A program made the translations under genes and the position numbers. From positions 5,374,501-5,438,500 of the forward strand of contig OU342821.1 of assembly GCA_910591455.2 (NCBI GenBank): DNA of 64,000 bases, given 5' to 3'. Origin of the DNA: Pholis gunnellus (taxonomy: Eukaryota; Chordata; Actinopteri; Perciformes; Pholidae). Numbering within the stretch: position 1 is the first letter of the stretch; each line of letters begins with the position of its first letter. The notes under the pieces are model-generated. The model was given only the letters and a program-made list of their open reading frames with translations, was not told the origin of the DNA and ran no database searches. Of the stretch, positions 44,912-57,557 are shown one piece after another.

Positions 44912-46196
44912 AAATCAATAGTATAATAGGTCATAAATGTTTAAAGAAAATGTTTCAGTATGTATGTCATCATTTTATAATTTGATCTCATTAGACATTT
45001 GGTTGAAATAGTCAAAGTCGGCATATGAAATCTTGAGTTATGCCCAACAATCAGTTCATCCTTGAGCCCATGTATATGTCTTCCAGATGTCAGCACATTC
45101 CACCAAAGACCACACCAAAGCACTATGGTCTGAGTTGGTGGAGTTGGTGTGGATTGTGACATGTGTTTAGATAGAGGTGATCTGTTTTGTGTAAAGGACG
45201 TGACGTAAAAAAATCAAATTTAATAAAATAGGATCCAGAGACAATTTGTAAAATGCCCTTTACAATAAGATAACATCTGTTGATATTACATTGTATATTA
45301 TCTTTACAATATACTCATTATTATTATATCAGTTTGTCCATCCGTCTGCCTTTCAGTTAGTTTTTAAATACAGTATTGAAATTGCTAATCCGCTGATGCA
45401 GAGTAGGAGTCCTTTATTTTTTTAAATGCAGAGGATTCAGTCCATGAACAGATTTGATGCTGTTATATGTGCATGACTCATCTCTGAACTTTTTAATCCC
45501 GCTTTTCAAGCTGCAATGTTGTTTTGTTTTTTACCTTGAACACGAGTAACTGACAGACGTGAGAGAAACTATTGTTGTCATGGAGCAAATGATAAGTGCC
45601 TGCCCCTCTCAATGAGCTTTTCACCATGATGCCATCTTTATTTGAAGAGAGTTGAACTCCTGTACGTCACAGATATGGAGAAGGATTGGGGTTTGAAGTG
45701 GCTCTCTGTCTCCTGCACACAACACTGTCCTCCCACGCTGACACTGCTCCCATTTCAACACCTACTTTGAACTAATCTACTAATTATTGTTTTATTACTT
45801 TCATTTATCTAATTCTGTTTTTAAATGCCTTTGCCTTACGTAAAGCATCCTGAATAGTCTGTGTTTGAAAGGTGCTTTTATGCATAAACGGTGAGTTTTA
45901 CAGAATATTTGACTGTTACATTTTTTATTATATATATGTATTTTTCTCTTGCCATAAAAACATACTTGTGTTGTAGCAGATCTGGTGTCAGGCTTCTACT
46001 GTTTATGTAAACATTGTTAATTGTGTAAAGTTTCTCACTAACTTATACCATAAACTAATGCTTATAACAATATGTAACTCAAAAGCTAAACTAATGCTTC
46101 ATAAAACAATTCTCAAAGATACTATGTCATTTTCTTTCAGTTTGATTTCCAAGGAATTTGGGGAATATTGGGGAATATCCAATGTTTCATTTTCAA

Positions 46197-46655
46197 GTTT
46201 CAAACATCACGGTTCATTTATTGCCATTCTTCAACACAGGGTGGCACAACAAAATGCAAGTTGTCCCTTTATGCTACTCAAGAACAACAAAACAATTTGT
46301 TCACGGTGCAGTGTGGCGGATGAGTCTCACAGCCTGAGGACTGAAGATGCTTTGTAGTCTGGTGGAACGACAGATGACACTTCAGTAGCGCTTGCCAGAC
46401 AGCAGCAGGGTGAACTCTGTGGTGGGTATTGTCCTTTAGTATCCTTTGGGCTCTGAACAGGCACATCGCCTTACCAATATCACTGATGCTCGGTAGATGG
46501 GTACAAATGAGAAACTGGGCACTTTTCTCTCGCTGCAGAGCTCTCCTGTCCTTGGTCGTGCACGGATCACCTTCTACACATACATTTAAAATCAAGACAT
46601 CCTCCACTGACACTGAAGCCTGATGGGCGTCTTTGAAGCTTGTCTCCCTCACTTC
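46197..46655 (-). mobile_element. LINE reverse-transcriptase C-terminal remnant
   Basis: On the - strand a degenerate frame reads LPSISDIGKAMCLFRAQRIL, KDNTHHRVHPA and further His/Cys-rich sequence, in the order of the C-terminal region of fish LINE polymerases (LPSLQDIY...RAxRIIKDxSHP). The + strand edge (tttattgccattcttcaaca) fits the 3' UTR of such elements. Confidence 0.5.
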
Positions 46656-46884
46656 TTAGCTTTGTTTTTAAAAATTGGTTCTGGGTGGCATTTCCAATCA
46701 TTCTTGACATACATCATGAAGATACTGGACTAAACTTGAGCATATAAGGCAAAACCTTCACATTCAGCTAAAGGAAAGAGAGTTTATTAAAGATATGTTG
46801 AAATATTTTCATCGTGTGCAGGATGGGAAAAGTACAAAGTTGTTACATGTTGTCATGTTTTCTTCTGATACAAGATCAACCAAC

Positions 46885-47425
46885 GGTTTCGGTTAGGTGA
46901 GAAGGTCGATACCACTCTCCTCGTTAAATGTAACGCTACAGACAGCAGCTGGTTAGCTTAGCAAAAAGACTTGTAAGGGGAAAACATCTAGCCTTGCTCT
47001 ATCCAGTGGTACCTTCCAGCACCCTTAGAGCTCACTAATAAACACATAGTTCATCTTCAACTTTCTATAAAAACACGAAGCGGAAAAACAACAATATGCC
47101 GTTCTACAGGGATCAAGAGTCAGAACAATTCTTCCCCAGGCACAGCAACTTCTGGAGTCTCTGCTGGTTGCCCTGCTGGTTGCCCTGCCACTGCTCAGAG
47201 CAAAACAATTGTCAGGCAATAACACGTCATGTTGTTGGTGCGGGTAGGAAGATGTTGCTGTGGTAACTGTTTTCCTGTTTCCAGGCTTCATGCTGCACTA
47301 AGCTGTCCGTCTCCTGCCTGTGGATTCATATTTAATGGGCAGATATGATACTTACAGCGTCTTATCTAACTTGCTGTAAGAGAGTAAATTGGAGTATTTC
47401 ACAAAATGTCAAAGTGTGGTTCCAG
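46885..47425 (+). mobile_element. MITE-like dispersed element, copy 2 of 3
   Basis: Shares aaggtcgataccactctcct, cagcagctggttagcttagc, tctctgctggttgccctgct and a tatttcacaaaatgtcaaag end with copies 1 and 3. It has a local duplication of ctggttgccctg at about 47162-47188. Confidence 0.55.
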
Positions 47426-48653
47426 ATAACAAGTCTTAGCAGTAAAAATGTCATTTTTACGGTATTGTCTAAAATTAAAAATAAATGTTTGGAACATGAG
47501 GGAGGACGAATTTCAGCATTGTAACATGACTTCCCATGCATTTTCATGTGATTTTGAAGGTATTACACCTGATACACTGATAGTAGCCTAAAATATTTTG
47601 AAAACATCAACCTATTATACCTCATTATTATCAGATTATTGCCCCAATAATCTCACCATATTACCATTTTGAATCCAAATATTGCACCGATTTAACAATT
47701 GTATTGTTTCCCGATCATTACCCTTTTGATTTTAGCCCTTTATTACCATGTTACAAAAATGTCATTCTAATATTGCCCATGTATACCGATTGTTTAAGCT
47801 ATTAACAATTATTCCGTACTTCCTATACGCCTACTTTGGCCTTCATTTTGATCTCAACTACATAGCTGCTAAGTTTTGTGACTGTAGTTTTCACAGTTGT
47901 GACAAAAAACACCTGGCAAAGTACTACAACCATTTCTGTGCTGGTACACGCTACAATATGTGTCTCCAGGACCACATGTTGCCATAATTACACACATAAA
48001 ACACACACACACACAGAATTACAAGGTGAAAACAATACCAGCCACATTCTGTCACGACCGATAATTAACTAGACATATAATAGCTGTACCCAGGAAAGTC
48101 TGAAATGTCACTTTTCAATGTTGTTTTGAGATTTAATGAATTGTATATAAATGCTGCAAATCTAAGACAAGAACTCCCAAGAGTGTTTGTTGACACGATG
48201 ACAGCCTCTCATGTTTCCAACTCTAAGGAAAGACAGAAAAGACAAGAAGAAAGAGTTGGAAACTTTTAATAGATTCTACTTAGGCTTTCAGGTGAAGGAC
48301 AAAGCGGAACTTGTGCGAGTTACAATGTGAGCAGATATATTAGCATCAACGAACCTGCAGAAAATCAGTTCGTAAAACCGGATCAAAAGGATTTTAGTAA
48401 ATTGTTCCGCACAATGTGAGATCGAAGATCTGCATAACTAAGAGTATAGATGAACATCAACATAAAGAGAGCTGACGAAACTACTCAACACTCAACAAAA
48501 AGTGTCCTAATCATGGGACTTTTGGGTTATAAAATGATCAATGGCAGAAACTTGACAGTGTGTGTGATTTGTTCCCGTCCTCCAGTATCTTACTAAGCTA
48601 ACCATCAAGCTGCCACCACCTTTAACTGTGCCCTGCTGTCTCTGCTGTACTGC

Positions 48654-48802
48654 TCAGCACATTATGTCGTTGGAGAACTCCTTCTCAAAGCGATGTCTGT
48701 TGCTCAACTTCCAATATAGGATCCCGATGAAGACCAGCAGGATGAAGATGAGGAGCAGAGAACCCACAACAGTGCCGACGATGACTGCTGCTCTGTTTGG
48801 GG
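48654..48802 (-). CDS. Ig gene exon 6: membrane segment, short tail, stop
   Basis: Acceptor tttttacag. It encodes PNRAAVIVGTVVGSLLLIFI, then LLVFIGILYWKLSNRHRFEK and EFSNDIMC before TGA (48654-48656). The membrane span starts near AAVIVG and is followed by a basic stop-transfer KLSNRHR. RFEKEFSNDI resembles the juxtamembrane KYEKEVxxxIRED of relatives, which normally continues for a hundred or so residues. Confidence 0.88.
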
Positions 48803-51800
48803 CTGTAAAAACAGCATGAAAAACAAAGATGTATTCTCTCAGAAGCTTTGTGTTAGAAAAGAACAAAGTGTGAAGAATCTATCAAACTAGATTAATTGTA
48901 TTGTCATGTGCAGAGATTACTGGCTTCTTTTGGCTTGCGTCTCTTCCAAGTTAAAACACATCTTCAACACCTCAGTATGACGACGGCGTAATTGGGCAAT
49001 TTAAATATTTTTTGTATTATGAAGCCATGCGAGGGGGGTTATATCCTAGAAAAAAACATAGATATTCTCTGAGATTATAATGTCTCAAAATGTGTTTTAT
49101 TTTTTTAGAATTTAGATTGTCTTTACCGGCTCAGTTCAACAGTTTGGGAACTAAGCTTATTTGCTTAGTTTCCAAGAAGATCATTACCACCGTCATCTGT
49201 CATCTGTATGAAGCAGCAGCAGGTAGCTTAGTTTAGTCTAAAGACTGGAAACAGGGAAACTAGCCTGGCTCTCTCCAGAGGCACAGAAACAGCACTTTTA
49301 AAGCTTTTGCAGGGTTTTGTGTCGAACTTGCCGGATTCTCTGCTGGTTGCAACCTTACAGTGACGACAAGACTTCAGACATGTAACGGGACTATTTCTTG
49401 GTGGTATATACACCTTCACATCTAACTCTTGGTAAGAAATCCATGAAGTGTATTTCTCAAAATGTCACTATTTCTTAAAGGCTTTGTGTTTTTGCATCTT
49501 TATGTCTACATCTTATTCAATCATCGAGCCTCTTTATGTCTTCATCCTGTTTAAGTACTTTGTTGGTGTTTTCTTTTGTCTAAACTCACAAAAAGTATGG
49601 AGATAAATTCTTTCAGCACGTTTATAAGCCTCAGACTCTGATTGTTTCATTTCAATGTTTTTAAAGGCCTGAAGGGGTAAAATGATCAATTATACCACAA
49701 ATAAATCCAGAAAATTGAAAAAATAAAGTGAATTCTGTTTAGCATTTGTGATCTTATTCGATAATATCTAGTAAATCATATTGCAACCCCTTTAGTGGGG
49801 GGTCTTGAGCCTGAGGGTTGGAACCTCTGGTTTAGCACAGAAGACATGAATGATTCTCTATCCGAAGCCAGAAAATAATCAAAGTTACGGACTCAGCAAA
49901 ATGTAACACAAGTAGTCTGCTCCACAGATCATGAGGCACAAAGACAAATACATTTTATGGATCCACAGAATGCAGATGGATTGTTTGAGACTAAACACAG
50001 ATGATTTATTCTATAAAAATATACTAAATACCTCTGAATAACTCTCTGCTCCCTCCTGGTGCACTTCCAGTCACCAGATTTATTCTGATAAGACAGCTCT
50101 GGTATTTCTCCTGTTTCATTCTTGTTCAAAGCTGTTCAGAAGTATGAATAATGTCAACTAAACAAAGCACATCAGTTGCTTGAGTCCACCTGCTTTTTGT
50201 TGCTGCCATTACCTCGTATATATTTTTAAAAACTATGCCTCAAGTAAATAGGGACTGTTGAACTATAAAGCAGGGGAGTATTTTCAGCATGACTCATGTT
50301 TGACTATATGAGTCAGCAGCAGGAATCAGAGATGAAGAGCGGATGGTAAAAAAAAAGTTTGTGTCTTCTGTGAATAAAGTGATTTCCTGCCACTGACTGT
50401 GACCTTATTCTGTCATCATTAGATAACGTAATGAGGAGAGCAAACTGACGCTACGGAGCACAGTGGTTTAAGCCCCGTGTGTGTGAGAAGTGGAGCAATG
50501 ATGAGATTGTGGCGCAACTACAAAAAAAAACAAAAGAGAAGACTTGAGAGGATGAAATCTAGGTCTTTCATGCTGGCATGTGTGCGTCATGTGTGATGCA
50601 TGTGGACAGGAACATTCTGTTTTCGTACGTTTCTTTGCTTTCAGGTTGATCCTGCAGTGTTCGGCTCCAACAGCATTGTTCACCTCACAAAGGTAGAATC
50701 CTGCGAAGCTCTGCGAGTGATTGCTGATTCTCAGCTCCCCACTCACGCTGTCTGAGGAAACACCCGCCCACCAACACAGATCAAGACATGCACTTTGTGT
50801 GGTACATTCAGGGGGATACAATGAAGATACATCAGACAGAGATGCCAGGAGGTTTCTCTACACGTAGAATAGTTGAAGTGATAAGATACTCAAAACTCCT
50901 TCGTGACAGGAGAAGAGCTGCTCACACAGATTTGTATGTCTGCATGCTGCAAGAAGACACTGATCGCGGGGTTTACAGTAAATGTCATCAACACTTCGGG
51001 AAACGTTTTGTGTTATAAAGAGTGAAAAGAAAACGATGAGAAAATGCAAATGATCTTCAGATTATGCACACCGAGTCCCTCAAGTAGAATCTAAATTGTT
51101 AAACAGAGTGTTGTGCTGAAAATCATTCATTATTTTTAACACTTTCACCTGGAAATTTTATTTAATCCATATGATTTTCAAAATCTGAATGAATACTGAT
51201 AAATTCCTTGATTCCTTTATCTTAGAAAATAAACAACAAGCACACAGTGTACCAATGACGTAAAAGTGCCTGGAAGCTGCCGGGGGACGGGGCCTAGAAG
51301 TCGCAATCCTACACCTTGTCCTGACAGCAGTCGTCTCTGTCCACACTGACTCTGATACGACGCACTCCTGTTAAACACATCACACTGACTATCAGCTGCT
51401 GGCTTAGATCAGACTGGAGATGTAACCGCTCATCTTCTCCTGTGCGTCCTTCTTAAGCAGAAAAGACACATTTTATGTTGTGACATTTTACTGATATTTA
51501 CTGAAAATGACATACAAGACAAGTCGACAGCAAGTAACGTGAAGCTCCCTGGTGATCCCTCTCCAGCCTCCTGCTGGATCAATCGCGTATACTACATTTC
51601 AATCGCAAAGGAAACGGCTCTTGAGCAATGCTGTTCATCACTTTGCTGAGCACAAGGCCCGTATGGACTTTTAAGTGACGAGCAGACGTTTCCCTTTGTT
51701 ATCATGGAGTGGGATCAGGGATTGAAATCTATAGCAATGTAATTGTTACCGCTCATAATGTTGGAAAAGGCACAGCTACTGTAATCTGTGTCTGTGTTAA

Positions 51801-51925
51801 CACTTGGCCTCTGAGTCCAGGGCAGGCTTTTGAAATTAGCGTTGATAGATTTGGGGCTTTGGCTGCCGTCTGTGGTGCTGTATGCCCTGCAGTTGTCTGG
51901 AGTGCTTGTGTGTGTGTGTGTCCGC

Positions 51926-51956
<31 letters not shown>

Positions 51957-54900
51957 CACAAGCGTGCGTCTGTGTTTGGGCGGCGGCCCAAGGGAACAAA
52001 TTGCACCAGGGCTAATCACAATTATGTAAGGCTGCTGCACCGAACAGTCAACAATAAAAGGGTTTTCATTGAGTTTTGCTCACACAGCATTCAATACTTA
52101 ACCTGACCCAAGGCCCATGACAGCAACACACACGCAAAGGCACACACCCACACACAAGACACCCACACACACCTATACAAGCACACACACACACACACGC
52201 ACGCGCACGCGCACCTTGATCTGTAGTAGCATCATGACATCAGCAGAGGTCACACTTACTCTGTGTGGTTGCAGCAGGGGATGGGCCTGCACTTTCTCTC
52301 CTCCACGAGTATTTTAAGGGAGTGGAGCCTTCTTCAGACTTGCAGTGCAGAGACACAGCCTCTCCGACCAGCAACCCTCCTTCCACCCAGCACTTAGGCA
52401 CAGACGGGTTCACTGAAATCACAACAACAACAAATGGAAATCGCCGTTCCTTTCTATTCTTGTCTTTCTCTCTGAAAACAGTTCAGCTCTCCAGCTTTTG
52501 ATTTGGGCTTTTACAGATTTACACCAAATACATCGGTGATACCGACACTTGTTTCATTACACATTACACAGTATATTGAAAATCTAAAATCTATACAGAT
52601 TGCAAGCCTGAGGAGTTAAAGATGGCAAAGAAGAAACATGGAGTTCTGTACTGGTTTGGAAGTTGAAAGAGGACACAAATAGGTATAGGGTATAAATAGT
52701 TAGGGTGAAATAAACGACATAACAAGATACGCTTAGAGAGACTGACCTGAAGGTCCACAACATTTCACACATTTAAGTGCGTTCATCATTTATATCATAA
52801 AATACGGAATACTATCCATCTATTTATGCCTTGTTTGAATCACTTATCCTGCTCCAGATCATAAAAACAACCTGAGCAATAAAATGACTTGTTGGCTCTT
52901 AGGTCTGTTTTGCCGTTTGGATAAAAACAGCTTCTGGTTGTCTGAAGGATATGTGAGGCTTCACTACAGATTACCATTCAACATCTGTCAGTTTACATCA
53001 CTTCATTTGATCCAAACAGGCCCATTTGTAAGATGAACTTTAAGAGGAACAATACATGTTTGAGTCTTGTGAATTTCAGGTTTTGGAAAGGAAATTACAA
53101 TAACTGCCAAGGTTTCATGTGTACAGCACTGCATCTTTTATAGGTTGTACTAAGAAATAAAATGTAATCAGTGCTCCTTCAACCTGTATCTCTGATTGGT
53201 CATCTGAGAAAAAACGAGTTGCCCTAAAAAAAAGTGTAAAAAAATACTTCTTTAGAACTATATTCTGAGGGACACTATATTCCGTCCTTTTGATTTAAGG
53301 CTCCTGAAAGAGCTTTCTTTTTTTAAATGTGGCCAATTATTTGATATCCTGAAACATCTTTGTAGGAGGTTATTTAATGTAGTTTCCATCCATAGAATCA
53401 TAATAAATGAATCTGCCAATGTGGTGAGCTCCTCCTGCACCCCAGTTACTGCTCAGGCTCTTCAAACAAGATGAGTTGGACTAGAATCAAGTAAATTACT
53501 TTACCCCTCTGGCAGATCTTAAGACTGAATACACTGACAAATGGCTCCAAGTGAGGTGTCATCTTGAATTATAGTCGCCTTTTTTTCTTAAGTATCTCAT
53601 CAACTCAATCAGCATCGGTTTCAGGGAAACAGACCTTTCTCGAGCCATCTTCCTTCAGTTAATTAATTTAATCACAATGGTCAGAATTATGACCGCAGCT
53701 ATCCATATCACCGCTCCATCATTAGATAAAGCAATCTCATGTGCTGATGAAGACTGACATGCAGGTAGAATCTCCAGAAAAACCTAGAAAATGGACCATG
53801 AGATTAAAATTGTTTGGTCAAACCATTTGACCATGAAACAGTGAATCGTAAGCAGCATAAATAGAGAGACTGGAACATTAAATCGTCATTAAAATGAACC
53901 ACATAAAGCTGGTTTGAGTCCTATTTGTCAGATCAATCCCAGTTTGTACATGCAAACGATTAATCCTCTGTGTGCCAAATTGGTCACGTAGTTCCATAAG
54001 GTTCTGTGCTTGGACCAATTCTATTCACCACATATATGCTTCTTTGAGGTAATTGTTACGAGAAAGAATCCATAAACTTTCATTGTTATGCAGATGATAC
54101 CCAATTATATCCATCGATCAAGCCAGTTTAAACCAACCAGTTATCTAAACTCCAAGCATGTCCTCAGGACTTGGACTTCCTGATGTTAAAGTCAGACAGA
54201 ACAGAAGTTATTGTACTTGGCCACGAACACCTCCAAAATAAATGATGTGGTTTCTCTAGGTGGCATTGCCCTGTCCTCCAGCACCACCATAAAAACTATC
54301 TGAGTTATCTGTGATCAGGACCATGTCCTTTAACCCCCCAGATAAAACAAACTTCAAGGACAGCCTTTTATAACCGATGTAACATTGCAAAAACCAGGCC
54401 CATTCTGTCTGAAAACAATACAGACCAATGTGTCCATGCATTTGTTACTGTTAGACTAGATTTGCGCAATTCCTCATTATCAGGCTGGTCTAATAAGTGT
54501 CTTTAAACTCTCCTGTTGATTCAAAATGCTGCAGACACTGAGAGTAATGACAAGAACTAGGAACAGAGATCATATTACTCGTGTATTATCTTCTCTGCAG
54601 CGGCTCCCTGTAAAATCCAGATTATGATTTAAAATCCTTCTCCTCACCTACCCTTAATGGTCAGGCACCATCACACCTTAAAGAGCTTGTAGTACCCTTT
54701 TACCCCACTAGAGCGCCGTGCTCCCAGAATGTAGAGTTAGTGGGAGTTCTTTGAGTCTCCAAAAGAAGAATGGGAGCCAAAGCCTTCAGCTGCTGAGCTA
54801 GCTTCTACTTGTGCTTTCCCGCCTCGCAAGTTTCCACGGATCGTGGTTACATCTGGACCATGCGCAGCTGTGCATATCGCATTACTACTCTCATTATATG

Positions 54901-57526
54901 TACTGTTTCTGTCGTATTGGATTGACAATGTTGTGATTTTATTATGTTATTCATTTCGTGCACATGACATCTATTACACTTCTGGGAGAGGGATCCCACC
55001 CTCAGTTGTTCTCCTCGAGGTTTCTTCCTTTATTTTCCCTGGATCAATTTTTTTATATTAGGCTATACGAATGAAATTTATTCAGGTGTAAAAATGGTCA
55101 AGAGAGTTGATGCTTGTTGATAAAATGTTGTTTGTGTCGTGCCGCTCAAAAGAGAACAGATCATGTTCTCACATAGCAAGAATGTTTTATTATTAAGCAC
55201 GAGGGATTTGAAAATTGTTAAATTTGACCTGAATTTATGGTGCAACATCTCATCAAATGAAGGATTGTTTCTTTTAAGGAATAATATCTGACTGGTAACA
55301 GCCTTTGATAACAGCAGACACTGAGAGAGCAATTATCTTAGTTCTCACTGACATCCATGTGCCCTTGAACAAAATTGACCCCCACAAACCACTAATGGAT
55401 ACACTTCTCTGTGGTGATGTAGTAGTACTCTTAAAAAGATCAAACATGCCTGATAGCAGGTACATTTAAATTAGCTTTGTGGCAAATTGTAAATGTAATC
55501 TATACTGGCATGTGAAAAGGAAATGTAACCTTCATTGATATAGGCAACTCAAAATGTTCAAAGTGAATGTGTGCAGCTGCCTTCTCCTTAAAGCTAAACA
55601 GTAATGTATGTGCCAAAAGTGACGGACATGTTGTAGTCAGGTACATGCGCTAACCCAAGGATGCAACCCCGGTGCCCAGTCTTACCTAATACCACCAGTG
55701 ACACCTTGCTCGTGTCTACTCCAGGGGATTTCCTCACTTTACACTGGTAGGTCGCACTGTGAGCAGGTGACAGCAGAGCGATTGAGATCGAAGCGTCGCC
55801 CATTGAGGGGTCAGTAGCAGCAAAGCTTAGCCCTTTTGCAAGAGCGTGGTTACCATGGATGTATGTAGTTCCGCTGGTGTATGACAGGAGCTGAAGGAAA
55901 ACAAAAATAGAAATAAAGAGTCAATAAGTTCATTACCACCGCGAATTACCACCAACTTTAGAGCTTTACAGAAGTTTTCAATCCATTCTGGCTCATTGTT
56001 TTGCGTTACATCGACTGTATGGTTCAGTCGCTGCACTCTCAACAATCTTGTTTCCAGCAATAGCAGGCAGCTGGTATCGGCAAACAAGTTCTCACAAAAC
56101 CCACTGCAAGCGCTGTCCCTTGGGGCTGCTAATGTAAAAAGGTGCCTGTCTGGCACCGCAAAGACACATTTAGTGAAGATCTGAGCAAGTCTCGCAATTA
56201 AAAAAGAATGTATTATTCTCTGTTCATGGAGACTATAGCACAGAGATAAAAACAACGATGGTCACTGTTGTAGAGTGACGTTGATCTGTAAGACAGAAAC
56301 AGAGCCCCAAATGAACGCTGACGTTGCCCTGCGTCTTATTGGGATGATAATGTTGTTTCCTGTCTCCTGGATGTTTAAATAGGCAATGGTCTTTCAACAC
56401 ATTAACATACAACTTCATAGTGTGATAATATGTCAGGGCTTCATGCTCGTCAGCTCGTCGTTTAGACAAGATCGCTCACGACAGCTTTAGGTTTGCAGTG
56501 GATAAATGTTTAGATTCATTTAGAATAACGAGCTTGTAAAACCTGCACTGTTTAAGTGTTTGACTGCACAAAGCATTTCCATTCGCTGAACCAATAATCT
56601 GACCCGGTGACTTGTCTAAAGCAGGACGTATCTGGATAAACAACTACTTCCTGTGAAAATAAAAAGGTATTAGGAGTTTGTCCACACTGGACTTAATTGT
56701 GGTTTAGAATTGTAGAGGCAAAAACACACTACATGAGATAGAAAAGAATTAGATGATTTTAAGTTAATGTTCTTTAGGTGCCTTAGCATGAATTCCAAAT
56801 TAATTCTGCTTTACAACCTCAATATGTCAGACCATGTTTATACATTTACAGTACAATTTCCACCATTCTCATTCTGCGTCTTACCATCTGATCTTTCTGC
56901 GTGGAGTCTGGACTGACCGCAGTCCATTCTATGTCAAGTTCTCCGGTGTCAAAAGGGCTTGGTGTGTAACTGCAGCCCAAACTCACGCTCTCTCCCTCTG
57001 CCTTTTGGATGGTCTGCGGACTTGTGGATGTCACCTGCATCCCTCGCACACATTTCAATTCTGAAGAAATTCAGACAAGTCTTGAAAATAATCCAAGAAA
57101 CATATTTGTTGTTTCTAAATCCCTTATTGTAATCCTCAAAAAGACATATATATATACAGGACTGTCTCAGAAAATTTGAATATTGTGATAATCCCCATAC
57201 GTGTGATTTAGTTTACTGAACCAAGCTGAGTGTTTTTCAAGGCTCAGGAAACCCTTGCAGGTGTTTCGAGTTAATTAGACGATTCAAGTGATTAGTTGAA
57301 TACCCTACTAGTATACTTTTTCATGATATTCTAATATTTAGAGATAGGATATTTGAGTTTTCTTAAGCTGTAAGCCATAATCAGCAATATTAAAAGAATA
57401 AAAGGCTTGCAATATTTCAGTTGATTTGTAATGAATCCAGAATGCATGACATTTTTGTTTTTTTAAATTGCATTACACAAAATAAAGAACTTTATCACAA
57501 TATTCTAATTTTCTGAGACAGTCCTG

Positions 57527-57557
<31 letters not shown>

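Larger units (their letters stand above)
42421..48653. other. intergenic DNA between convergent vav2 and the Ig gene
   Basis: No credible gene is visible. It contains LINE tails, an AT-rich minisatellite, a Tc1 fragment and a MITE-like copy, listed separately. Positions 45180-46190 and 47430-48620 hold AT-rich sequence in which I see nothing definite. An AATAAA on the - strand at 47739-47744 could end the Ig transcript. Confidence 0.6.

Noticed and set aside
55827..56255. 142-codon - strand frame beside Ig exon 3
   Set aside because: It is intron sequence read in the wrong frame relative to exon 3, with no family resemblance.
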